Shown: one piece after another, positions 34,051 to 47,147 of the stretch
Numbering within the stretch: position 1 is the first letter of the stretch
Layout of the letters: each line of letters begins with the position of its first letter
NCBI GenBank assembly: GCA_050031985.1
Contig: JBNAIG010000034.1
Coordinates: 1-64,000 of the forward strand
Source: SZUA-368 sp028533045
Lineage (GTDB): Bacteria; Spirochaetota; Spirochaetia; DSM-2461
Length of the DNA: 64,000 nucleotides
Direction: 5' to 3'
The notes under the pieces: model-generated
Told to the model about the DNA's origin: nothing
Database searches by the model: none
Seen by the model: the letters and a program-made list of their open reading frames with translations, nothing else
Made by a program: the position numbers and the translations under genes

Positions 34051-35258
34051 TAGATGTACTCCTCTTCTTCACGCATAATGATCAATTCTCCCGCTTCTTC
34101 CTTTCTGCGAAGATTTTCCAGAAATTCCTTTGTTATTTCATCGGCCTCGGAACGTCGGATAGGACCGAGTAAAGCCGATTCTTCCTCCACATACTGACGG
34201 CGGCGGGTGGAAAGATTCTGGAGTATTCTCTTCTGGATATTCTCTTCCTTAGCTCTCAAAAGCCGGGCGATATCCTTTTCGGGAATGTCCTGTAGTATTT
34301 TCTGAAGGTCCTCTTCTCTCAAATGAAGAACCGCATCTATGGTTAAAAGTTGCTCCTTCACCTCTTCCGAAAGATGATCGTCTTCCTCGGCCAGACCTTC
34401 AAGGATCGCTTTCTCATCACTCAAGGACATAAACTTGAGAATACTGGCCAGCTTATTGGGCCCATCCAGTTCGATGGTCTCCATTTTCCCCTGACTGTTT
34501 AGTCTTTCCATTAAGGTTTCTTCCATCAGAGAAAGAGTTTTCCGGTCGATTTTTTCCATTCTCCCCATACGGAGGATGACTGTTTTTCGCATCTCTTCGT
34601 CAAGGGAACGGACTATCTGGGAGGCTTTTTCCGGGGGAAGGGAACTGAGCAACACACTAAGAACCAGAGGAGATTCGTCTTTTACCAGATTTAATAACTG
34701 GGGAAGCTCCACATCGTTAAGAAAGTCAAAGGGCTTGGGCCGGCTTTCGGGAACGGCCTTGTCCATAATGGACTGGGCCTTATCCGGGCCAAAAGCGGAA
34801 GTGAGAATATCCCGGGCAGTGGAAATACCTCCCAGGGAACGGTCGGGCTTAACCTTTTTTTGAAAACCGAATTCTTCCAGAATGGATTGAGCTTCCAGGG
34901 AATCGATACTCTTTACCGAAGCGATGCGGGAACAGATTTTCTCCACATCCCCATCGGGAAGATTCTTCAAAACTTTTCCCGCCTCTTCCTTACCCAAAAG
35001 AAGGACAAATTTGGCGGCCCGGTCGATTTTCTCCTCTTCTTCCGGCTTGAGACCGGTTTTAAGCAGTCCCTGTTTTCTCTGGATTTCTTCTATGAAACGT
35101 CCGCTTTGGGAACTTAGGGATTCTGTCTTTGTTGAATTTGAGGGAAGGTGATCTTCCGACCGGGCGGAGGCGTTTTTTTGTGGCGGTTCTTCATCGCTTG
35201 TTGGATGATTAACATCCATTGCCTGTACTTTTTTGTATAGATCGATTCCTCTCGCCAT
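34050..35258 (-). CDS. fliG1: FliG paralogue (FliG1-type flagellar motor switch protein)
   Basis: 402 residues. FliG links the flagellar rotor to the stator. The middle domain is recognisable (KDESPLVLSVLLSSLPPEKA, corresponding to EHPQTIAIIL) and so is the C-terminal domain (LHLREEDLQKILQDI then RILQNLSTRRRQYVEEE, LLGPIRRSEADEIT). Compared with ordinary FliG (about 340) it has about 60 extra, low-complexity polar residues at the N-terminus. Borrelia carries a second, asymmetrically located FliG; this gene fits that type. It is not within a flagellar operon here, as expected for fliG1. Confidence 0.82.
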   Translation of the reverse strand: MARGIDLYKKVQAMDVNHPTSDEEPPQKNASARSEDHLPSNSTKTESLSSQSGRFIEEIQRKQGLLKTGLKPEEEEKIDRAAKFVLLLGKEEAGKVLKNLPDGDVEKICSRIASVKSIDSLEAQSILEEFGFQKKVKPDRSLGGISTARDILTSAFGPDKAQSIMDKAVPESRPKPFDFLNDVELPQLLNLVKDESPLVLSVLLSSLPPEKASQIVRSLDEEMRKTVILRMGRMEKIDRKTLSLMEETLMERLNSQGKMETIELDGPNKLASILKFMSLSDEKAILEGLAEEDDHLSEEVKEQLLTIDAVLHLREEDLQKILQDIPEKDIARLLRAKEENIQKRILQNLSTRRRQYVEEESALLGPIRRSEADEITKEFLENLRRKEEAGELIIMREEEEYI

Positions 35259-35266
35259 CCTTAAAT

Positions 35267-35295
35267 ATATTATAACAGCCCCGGCAAGAGGTCAA
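35267..35295 (-). promoter_or_regulatory. fliG1 promoter, very short leader
   Basis: Minus strand: TTGACC (35290-35295), 17-nt spacer, TAATAT (35267-35272; an overlapping TATAAT is at 35269-35274). The start codon is 8 nt further. TTTAAGG before the ATG may be a remnant ribosome-binding site, so leaderless initiation is less clear than at other genes. Confidence 0.55.
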
Positions 35296-35298
35296 CCC

Positions 35299-35330
35299 AA
35301 AAAAAGCCCCTGTCCAGAATGAACAGGGGC
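35299..35330 (-). terminator. Rho-independent terminator of gltBD
   Basis: On the minus strand, GCCCCTGT / ACAGGGGC stem followed by seven T. It lies 24 nt after the gltD stop and just before the fliG1 promoter. Confidence 0.9.
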
Positions 35331-35353
35331 CCTTATTCGGTTTAAACCATAGC

Positions 35354-36771
35354 TTATTTTGTCAGATATTCATCAACCGCATCGGCCGCATTTCGACCGT
35401 GTGCAATGGCTCTAACAACAAGAGAAGCACCGCTCATGGCGTCTCCTGCGGCAAAAACACCGTCACAACTGGTCTGGTAGTTGTCGGTTTTAACATTACC
35501 CCGTCCGTCCAGTTCAAGGTCCAGATCTTTTACGATAGGACCATGCTCCAGATGAACGAATCCCATAGCCAGAAGGACAAGGTCCACATCCAGGCTGAAT
35601 TCGCTTCCCGCAACGGGCTTCATGTTAAACTTTCCGTCCACATTTTCCCACTCAACCTTTTGCAAATTGGCTTTGGAAATCTTGCCCTCCTTACCCTCAA
35701 AACTGTTGGTATTGACGAGCCAATCCTGCTCGCAGCCCTCTTTGTGTGAAGAGGAAGTTCTCAGGATTCGGGGCCATTCGGGCCAAACCGGATTCCAGGG
35801 CTTATCCCACTCCATAGGCTTGGGCATAATTTCGTACTGGTAAACCTTTTTGGCTCCCTGACGAATAGAAGTACCTACACAGTCGGAACCGGTATCTCCC
35901 CCGCCGATAACCAGAACGGTCTTTCCCTTGGCGGAGATAGCTTCTTCGGTCACTTTCTCATCAAAGGATTTCTTGGCAGACTGGGAAAGGAATTCCATGG
36001 CGTAGTGAACACCCTTAAGCTCCCGGCCCTCTACGGGCAGGTTACGGGGGGCGCCGGCACCCACAGTAATCAGTACGGCATCATACTTATTCTTGATGTA
36101 GGAGATGGAAATATCCTTTCCGATCTCTACACCTGTTTCAAAGTTGATTCCTTCCTGCTTCATCAGCTCCAGTCTTCTGTCGATGATGTGCTTTTCCATC
36201 TTGAAGTTGGGGATACCGTAACGCATAAGTCCGCCAACGTGATTGTCCTTTTCGTAAAGGGTTACTTCGTGTCCCATACGGCGCAACTGCTGAGCTGCGG
36301 CCATTCCGGCCGGACCGCCCCCGATAACGGCAACGGTTTTACCCGTTTCCACCTGGGGAGGATGGGGTACGACCCAACCCTCTTCGAAGGCCTTGTCAAT
36401 GATGGCCAGCTCGATCTGGTTGATCGTAACAGGAGCATCATTGATGCTAAGGGTACAGGACGCCTCACAGGGAGCGGGACAGATGGTACCGGTAAACTCG
36501 GGAAAGTTGTTGGTCAGCTCCAGACGCTCGTAAGCCTCTTTCCACTGTCCCCGGTATACCGCATCGTTCCACTCGGGAATGAGGTTGTCCACGGGACAAC
36601 CGATGTTATGACAGAAAGGGGTACCGCAGTCCATACAACGGGCGCCCTGCTCCTGCAACTCCTCTACTTTTTTGAATATGCGAACCTGATTATAATCCTT
36701 AACCCGGTCCTTTTTATCGCGGTATACTAAACCCGCTCTATCGAATTCGAGAAAACCAAGTACTTTTCCCA

Positions 36772-36772
<1 letters not shown>
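35354..36772 (-). CDS. gltD: Glutamate synthase small subunit (NADPH)
   Basis: 472 residues. It transfers electrons from NAD(P)H through FAD to the large subunit. N-terminal Cys motifs bind Fe-S clusters (CMDCGTPFCHNIGCPVDN, TICPAPCEASC). The FAD site is VAVIGGGPAGMAAA near 148 and the NAD(P) site VLVIGGGDTGSDC near 290. A C-terminal FAD motif reads DGVFAAGDAMSG. Its ATG overlaps the gltB stop by one base. Confidence 0.96.
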
Positions 36773-41298
<4,526 letters not shown>

Positions 41299-41469
41299 CC
41301 TTATTCTCCTTAGGCTCAATTCATACATTACTGTAGGAATTAGATTAGTTTTAATTATTAAGCAAAACAGTTAAGTATTAGATAAATATTCACTCAAACC
41401 GGTGATTACCGGACTATGTTGTATATTTATTCAGGTGGTTTTGTGGCAACTTATTGCCGCGTGAGGAAT
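41299..41469 (-). promoter_or_regulatory. Structured 170-nt leader of gltBD
   Basis: Between the promoter and gltB the leader has no gene. It contains a GGCAA/TTGCC stem with flanking pairs (41443-41460) and a CCGGT/ACCGG tetraloop hairpin (41399-41412), then an AT-rich unstructured part and the ribosome-binding site. No known riboswitch is recognised, and neither hairpin has a T-run, so a control role is only possible. Confidence 0.4.
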
Positions 41470-41499
41470 ACTATAATATAAAAGATACATTTATGTCAA
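41470..41499 (-). promoter_or_regulatory. gltBD promoter
   Basis: Minus strand: perfect TTGACA (41494-41499), 18-nt spacer, TATAGT (41470-41475). It lies directly downstream of the HPt gene stop. Confidence 0.7.
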
Positions 41500-41541
41500 T
41501 TGCTGGTAGTGAATTATTGCAGATTAAGCTTTAAGCCAAAA

Positions 41542-43059
41542 CTAATTGACCAGACTCTCAATATATTGACGAACTCTATCAAAATCAATCATCTCAACAG
41601 ACTCTTTAATTGAATGAACCGCTTTTTCCCAATCTTCTCCCCATTCGAAGGAGGAGTAGTGTTCCAGATTATCCATAAGCCCATTATAATCTCCCGCTTC
41701 GGCAAGCATAAGATTCTCCTTCAGGAGATCCTTCTGATGACTATCGAGAATCAATTGGCTCACATTCCCCGTTGAACCCGGCTTATCATCGGAAACACCG
41801 GGAATATCCAGGGATTTCAATTCCTTTATAACCTTATCCACCATTTCCTGAAAGGACGGGAGCATTTTTTCCGCCTCTTCCCTCTTCTGAGCCCTTAGGG
41901 CCGCCTCAAGAATATTCGCTTCATTCTGAAGGGCGATGGCCCCCACAATTCCGGCTACACCTTTAATACTGTGAACCAATCGGTGGGCTTCGGAAATATT
42001 CTCTCCGAAGAGTTTCTCCAACCGCTCGGAAATATCACTATAGTCATTGATAAAATCGGAAATAACCGTCCCGTACAGCTCCCGGTTTCCTTCCAGATTC
42101 TCGATGGCCTTCTCCACGTCAACAAAAGCAGTTCTCAACACCAGACTCTCTCCTTGAACTAATCTATCACCCTTGCGGGACGGAAGATCGTTCTTTTCCC
42201 TGGTATAATTCTGCATAAGTTTCAAGAGATTTACACTGTCCGATGAGATTTTCCTTATGCTATCCAGAATATCGGCGACGACAGGATCATTCGTTTTTCC
42301 CATGGCCAATTCGGTATATCCCAAAATTCCGTTAACCAGATTGCTGGTTTTCTCTCCCAGCTCATCGATCTTCACACAGGTTGATTCAATCCTGGATAAC
42401 TTGTCCAGCCTTTCCAGCAGATAGTGCTCCCCGGTCTTGTCATCAATATCAATAAAGTACTTTCCGTCCCCAATGGGACTAAAATAAAAATCCAACCAAA
42501 GGGTTTGATCATGCAAGTCAAAGCGGAAATGACTCATTTCACGCTTCCCCCCGCTTTCGGTCTTCTCGATACGGGAAAGAACCTTCTCACTCAAGTCGAG
42601 AGAAAAAATCCGGTCAAGCTTTTCCGCAAAGGCCCTTTTTCCCAAAACAAGAGACAGTTCACCCACAAAATGGGCCCTCTCCACAACGCCCTGCTTATCA
42701 ATGATCAAAAAACTGGAATTCAGATTATCCAAAAGAACCCGCTTTAACCGTTCGCTCTCCCTAAGCAGGGAACCGTTATAATTTTCTTGCTTGTCTACCA
42801 CAAAAAAGATATGACGGTGCCTTTTGTCGCTACTGAGAATACAATAGGACTTCTTTCCCAGCAAACAGTTTCTACAGGGGGCCTCGCTAAAAAAATCATG
42901 GGGACATATCTCTTTTATATCCCCGGGAAGCTCCCCGAGTACAGATTGGGAAATGGGATTGGATTTAACAATATTGTAATCCTGATCTATGGTAATGAAG
43001 CCGATATCAAGCTGCTCCGCCAGGACCAGAATATCATCGGCATATACAACATCCTTCAT
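41542..43059 (-). CDS. PAS/HPt signalling protein with Cys-rich PAS and degenerate kinase region
   Basis: 505 residues from ATG 43059. An N-terminal PAS-like domain contains Cys52, 62, 65 and 73 (C-x9-C-x2-C-x7-C), able to bind a metal or Fe-S cluster. A second PAS-like domain follows (about 105-210). Residues 235-252 (GEKTSNLVNGILGYTELA) resemble a histidine-kinase dimerisation helix with the phospho-His lost, and no ATPase domain is present. A real HPt domain follows with His363 in LVHSIKG. The C-terminus (AVHSIKESVEMID) may be a second, partial HPt. It should accept phosphate from another kinase/receiver. No Shine-Dalgarno; probably leaderless. Stand-alone gene. Confidence 0.72.
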   Translation of the reverse strand: MKDVVYADDILVLAEQLDIGFITIDQDYNIVKSNPISQSVLGELPGDIKEICPHDFFSEAPCRNCLLGKKSYCILSSDKRHRHIFFVVDKQENYNGSLLRESERLKRVLLDNLNSSFLIIDKQGVVERAHFVGELSLVLGKRAFAEKLDRIFSLDLSEKVLSRIEKTESGGKREMSHFRFDLHDQTLWLDFYFSPIGDGKYFIDIDDKTGEHYLLERLDKLSRIESTCVKIDELGEKTSNLVNGILGYTELAMGKTNDPVVADILDSIRKISSDSVNLLKLMQNYTREKNDLPSRKGDRLVQGESLVLRTAFVDVEKAIENLEGNRELYGTVISDFINDYSDISERLEKLFGENISEAHRLVHSIKGVAGIVGAIALQNEANILEAALRAQKREEAEKMLPSFQEMVDKVIKELKSLDIPGVSDDKPGSTGNVSQLILDSHQKDLLKENLMLAEAGDYNGLMDNLEHYSSFEWGEDWEKAVHSIKESVEMIDFDRVRQYIESLVN

Positions 43060-43067
43060 CAATTTCC

Positions 43068-43096
43068 ATTATAACTCACCAAAAATAAATAGCAAA
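43068..43096 (-). promoter_or_regulatory. Promoter of the PAS/HPt gene, leaderless type
   Basis: Minus strand: TTTGCT (43091-43096), 17-nt spacer, perfect TATAAT (43068-43073), then 8 nt to the ATG. The -35 box is weak. Confidence 0.55.
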
Positions 43097-43101
43097 TTAA
43101 T

Positions 43102-46100
43102 TCAGCCTAATTTAATGGGAAACTCATAACGTCCGGGAAGGATCTTATATTTATCCAGAGTATCCGGCCCGCAGCTGGCCGTTCCCAGCCCACGCTGTTT
43201 CAGATCGAGGGTTATCACCGTTTCATCCCGGGCTTCCAATTCATTAGTATGGTAGGATTTTTCCAGATCATCCGCTCTGTAGTGACTTACGCCAAATTCA
43301 AAACGACCGGAAAATTCGAGTTTTTCCTCTCCTTTTTGAAGAGTCATACGGCGTACTTCGCTCTTGTTTCCATTTTCCTGGGGAAGAATATAGGGAACGA
43401 ACTGCTCCGCCACGGTAGAACGGTAGAATCCCACGGGGGCACAACTCCTGTCACAGTAGTTTTCCCAGGGTCCTTTCCCAAACCATGTTAACTCTTCAAA
43501 ACCGGGAACCGTTTCCATTTTGATTCCCAGACGGGGTAAATCGGGCCAATCGTCGGAAATATCAAAAGAATTTTCCAAAATCAGTGCCCCCGACTCATCA
43601 AGGCTGATTTTAAGGGTGTGTTTTATGGTAAGATCTTCTGCGCTGCCGCAGTAAGTCCTACTTAAAAGAAGAGCTTTATCTTTTACCACAGGCCCAAGGG
43701 AAGCCTTAATCAGTTTTAGATTATTCAACCCCGCCTTTTTCCAGAGTCCGGCCGGCTTGCTTTCCTGCCCGTTCCATCCACGGATCTCATCATTATCCGT
43801 AGGGGCGCGCCAGACATTTAACTCGGGAAAAGAAGTGAAAAGGGCCTTACCTTCTCTGTTCCATGAAATCAGCATCCCCTTTTCCAAATCCCCTTCAATA
43901 TTCCAGTCACCACCGGATAAAATAACCCGATTCCCTTCTACCATGAGTTCTCCCAGACCATAGCGGGCCTTGGGTAAGGCAAGAGTTTTAGAAGAGAGAG
44001 AAAATTGTTCCCATGCGACCTCATGACCAGCCGGCGCCCAGGGGCTCTCCTTTTTCAGACAAAAGCGAAAGGTAATAAAAGCCTCTTCTCCTTCCTTCAA
44101 TCCGGGCCAGTCGTAGGCAATATTCAGTGCCTTTGTCTCAAAGGGCCCCACTTGAGGCAGATCAGTCTTCCCCGACTCCTTTGGGATTCCCTCAACTTCA
44201 ACCGTCCAGTTCAATTCATAATCGTCAAGATGGGAAAAGTAGTGCCGGTTGGTCAGGCTGAATCGGCCCTCCTTCACAGATAAGGCCTCCATGGTAATCG
44301 GTTGGGCGAGTTTTTTAAATTCAAACATAGAGGGATGGGGGGTGCGGTCGGGCCAGACCATACCGTTTATACAAAAGTCAAAGTCATGCTTTAGCTCATC
44401 AAAGTCTCCCCCGTAGGCCCAGTAGTCACGTCCTTTATTATCGGTTTTAAGAATCCCCTGGTCCACCCAGTCCCAAATAAAACCTCCCTGCAAGCCTTTA
44501 TAAGAATAGAACGCGTCCCAGTACTCCTTAAGAGTCCCGTTACTGTTACCCATGGCATGGGAGTATTCACAAAGAATGACCGGTCGGGGGTCCTCCCCTT
44601 TCACGGCATGATCAATAATAGCCTCAATGGAGGGGTACATGGGATTTATCATATCGTTATCCCGGTTATTCCCTCCCTTATAAGTATTGCCGCTCCACTC
44701 CTGGTACCAGTACTTTTTGACTTCCCCTTCATGGTGAATAATCCGGCTGGGATCGTAGGCCCTGACCATGTCACAGGCAAAAGCATGATTCTCCCCGTTC
44801 CCCGTTTCATTCCCCAAAGACCAGGAAAAAATAGAGGGGTGATTTTTATCGCGGCGCACCATATTCATGATTCGCTCCTGAAAGGCGTTGCGCCAGCGGG
44901 GATCCCGGGCCAAAACGGCATAGTTGTCATGGGCTTCTATGTTCGCCTCATCCACCAGATATATACCGTATTCATCGCAGAGTTCATACCACTCCACGTC
45001 GTTGGGATAGTGACTCGTTCTTACGGCGTTAAAGTTGAATTGCTTGAGAAGTTTGATATCCCGGATCATCGATTCCCGGCTTATGGTTTTCCCCGTCCTG
45101 TCATCGTGTTCATGACGGTTAACACCTTTAATCATAACAGGCTGTCCGTTAATAAGAAGCTCCCTCTCCTTAATGACAATATTACGAAAACCGGTGCGAA
45201 AGGAACGAATATCTCTTACATCGCCCTCGGGGCCGCTCAGTTCAAATACAAGAGTATAGAGATTAGGGTGCTCAGCGGACCAGGGTTTTATACCGGGAAA
45301 ACGGTCTTCCCAGAAGATATGATACCCGCTGACGCGGTAGGAAAAGTCCACCGTCCCCTGGCGGCAGTGAATCAGTCTGTCCCCTTCATAGAGCTTTGCC
45401 GTTAGAAGGAAGTCCTCCATGGGACCGCTATAGGACTGGCCGTTTCCCTCCTGCCCCTCCCCTATGGCAAGGGTAAAATTCACCTTGCTATCCAAAGTGA
45501 GAATACCTTCCCCCGTGGCGAGGTCGTAGTCCCCCCGGGCAAAAATATCCTCCAGATAAGCGTGATCAGTGGAATAGAGGTAAACAGAACGGTAAATTCC
45601 CGCCATCCACCAGTGATCCTGATCCTCCACATAGCTCCCGTCGGACCAACGAAGGACTTTCACGATTAGTTCATTCTCTCCTTCCCGAACGAGAGAACTG
45701 ATATCAAATTCCGAAGGGAGGCGGCTGTCCTTTCCCATACCGGCAAAAGTCCCGTTTACATAAAGCTCAAAATAGCTTTCCACCCCGCCAAAATGGATAA
45801 CCGTTCTTCGCTTTGCCCAGTTATCTTCAAGGGAAAATGTCTTTCTATAAACGCCTGTCGGATTAGCTTCGGGAACAAGGGGATAGTTATTTTCCCAGGG
45901 CATCTGTACATTGGTATATATCGGCTTATCCCAAAATCCTTCCATCGTCCAGTTGGAGGGTACCGGAATAGTTCCCCAATTCCCTTCCGTTTCCAGAGAG
46001 GCCTCCTCGGGATTTTGGTAAAGATTAAATTCCCATACACCGTCAAGGGAGCAATACCAGGGTGAGCTTTCCTTGTCCCGGCGTAAGGCCCCCTGACTAT

Positions 46101-46197
46101 CTCCGTAAGGAAGGAGGCAGGAGTGAGCGGGAAGACGGTTGATCTGGGGCAGCTCGGGCATTTCCCACAGTTTTTTTGACAAATTCAGAGGTTTCAT
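43102..46197 (-). CDS. lacZ: Beta-galactosidase, GH2 LacZ type
   Basis: 1,031 residues, matching LacZ (about 1,024). It hydrolyses terminal beta-galactosides. The GH2 domains are in order: sugar-binding, Ig-like, TIM barrel, Ig-like and the large C-terminal domain. Acid/base Glu is in SLGNETGNGENH and nucleophile Glu in VILCEYSHAMGNSNG. There is no signal peptide, so it is cytoplasmic and needs an uptake system that is not in the window. AAAGGAG precedes the ATG. It is divergent from an AraC regulator and has a TATAAT (46236-46241) with no good -35 box, as expected for activator control. Confidence 0.95.
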   Translation of the reverse strand: MKPLNLSKKLWEMPELPQINRLPAHSCLLPYGDSQGALRRDKESSPWYCSLDGVWEFNLYQNPEEASLETEGNWGTIPVPSNWTMEGFWDKPIYTNVQMPWENNYPLVPEANPTGVYRKTFSLEDNWAKRRTVIHFGGVESYFELYVNGTFAGMGKDSRLPSEFDISSLVREGENELIVKVLRWSDGSYVEDQDHWWMAGIYRSVYLYSTDHAYLEDIFARGDYDLATGEGILTLDSKVNFTLAIGEGQEGNGQSYSGPMEDFLLTAKLYEGDRLIHCRQGTVDFSYRVSGYHIFWEDRFPGIKPWSAEHPNLYTLVFELSGPEGDVRDIRSFRTGFRNIVIKERELLINGQPVMIKGVNRHEHDDRTGKTISRESMIRDIKLLKQFNFNAVRTSHYPNDVEWYELCDEYGIYLVDEANIEAHDNYAVLARDPRWRNAFQERIMNMVRRDKNHPSIFSWSLGNETGNGENHAFACDMVRAYDPSRIIHHEGEVKKYWYQEWSGNTYKGGNNRDNDMINPMYPSIEAIIDHAVKGEDPRPVILCEYSHAMGNSNGTLKEYWDAFYSYKGLQGGFIWDWVDQGILKTDNKGRDYWAYGGDFDELKHDFDFCINGMVWPDRTPHPSMFEFKKLAQPITMEALSVKEGRFSLTNRHYFSHLDDYELNWTVEVEGIPKESGKTDLPQVGPFETKALNIAYDWPGLKEGEEAFITFRFCLKKESPWAPAGHEVAWEQFSLSSKTLALPKARYGLGELMVEGNRVILSGGDWNIEGDLEKGMLISWNREGKALFTSFPELNVWRAPTDNDEIRGWNGQESKPAGLWKKAGLNNLKLIKASLGPVVKDKALLLSRTYCGSAEDLTIKHTLKISLDESGALILENSFDISDDWPDLPRLGIKMETVPGFEELTWFGKGPWENYCDRSCAPVGFYRSTVAEQFVPYILPQENGNKSEVRRMTLQKGEEKLEFSGRFEFGVSHYRADDLEKSYHTNELEARDETVITLDLKQRGLGTASCGPDTLDKYKILPGRYEFPIKLG

Positions 46198-46235
46198 AAA
46201 TTCACTCCTTTTTAAATATACCGATATTACTTGCC

Positions 46236-46241
46236 ATTATA
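46236..46241 (-). promoter_or_regulatory. Probable lacZ -10 box
   Basis: Perfect TATAAT on the minus strand, with no recognisable -35 box 16-18 nt upstream. An activator such as the adjacent AraC protein would be needed. The 70-nt gap between the divergent genes must hold any operator; no clear direct repeat was found. Confidence 0.45.
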
Positions 46242-46268
46242 AGCCCGGTCCGCTAGGATTAACATGTC

Positions 46269-47132
46269 ATGGTTGGGAAAAAAGATATGTTATCTGGTAT
46301 TGATTCCAGGGCGCAACAGATTGTACGCCGTTCCATGGGAGGCCTCTCATCCCGGGAATACCTGGGTGCCGGAATTATGCATAAAAAAGGGATAGAAGAG
46401 GATATTTTTGATCGCAGTTTTGAACCCTATGTCATGGTTTATGTTGTCCGGGGCCGGGGCATATACAGGGACAACAAAGGAAACAGCTATGAACTCACGC
46501 CGGGCTCCCTCTTCCAACGCTTCCCCGGAGTCCCCCATCAGACCGTTTTGGAGAAGGATAGCAACTGGGCGGAATATTTCCTGGATATAGGACCGGCTCT
46601 GAGCCGGGCCCTGATAGCTTCCCGCTTTATGGACGAAGAAAATCCGGTCTTTCCCCTTAAGCCGGATCCGTCTCTGGAGAACCTCTTTCAAGACTACCTG
46701 GAAACCCTAAAAAGATGCCCCGAAGAGGAGCTGAACAAAATGATTCCCGAAGCCCTCTCCCTTATACATCGGGTCTATTCCCTTTTTGCTCTCCATAAGG
46801 ACTCCCGCGATGAAAGGGAGATGGTAGACCGGGCGAGAAACTACTTTTTTCACAATTGTGAGAAGCGAATTATTCTGGAAGAGTATTGCGAAAACAACGG
46901 ATGGGGTTATGAACGTTTCCGCAAGGCCTTCAAAAAAAATACAGCCCTGTCTCCGGGCCAGTTTATTATCCAGCGCCGTATAGACAGGGCTTGCGAGTGG
47001 CTCATTGCCACAAATATGTCCATAAAGGAGATAGGAAGCCGCCTGGGCTACCCTTCCCCCTATGAATTTTCCCATCAGTTCAAGAAAGTTACCGGCCGCT
47101 CCCCCCGGGAATACCGGAAGCAGCTGGGCTAG
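46269..47132 (+). CDS. AraC-family transcriptional regulator
   Basis: 287 residues. An N-terminal cupin-like sensor domain (YVVRGRGIYRDNKGN, GSLFQRFPGVPHQT) is followed by two helix-turn-helix motifs (about 190-287; NNGWGYERFRKAFKKNTALSPGQF and MSIKEIGSRLGYPSPYEFSHQFKKVTGRSPREYR split across them). It is divergent from lacZ and is its likely activator, sensing a galactoside or related sugar. The start has TAGGA 11 nt upstream, a long spacing. Confidence 0.9.
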   Translation: MVGKKDMLSGIDSRAQQIVRRSMGGLSSREYLGAGIMHKKGIEEDIFDRSFEPYVMVYVVRGRGIYRDNKGNSYELTPGSLFQRFPGVPHQTVLEKDSNWAEYFLDIGPALSRALIASRFMDEENPVFPLKPDPSLENLFQDYLETLKRCPEEELNKMIPEALSLIHRVYSLFALHKDSRDEREMVDRARNYFFHNCEKRIILEEYCENNGWGYERFRKAFKKNTALSPGQFIIQRRIDRACEWLIATNMSIKEIGSRLGYPSPYEFSHQFKKVTGRSPREYRKQLG

Positions 47133-47147
47133 AGAACTCTTCTCAAA

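Noticed and set aside
41399..41460. A known glutamine riboswitch in the gltB leader
   Set aside because: The hairpins do not reproduce any consensus I can recall; only an uncharacterised leader can be claimed.
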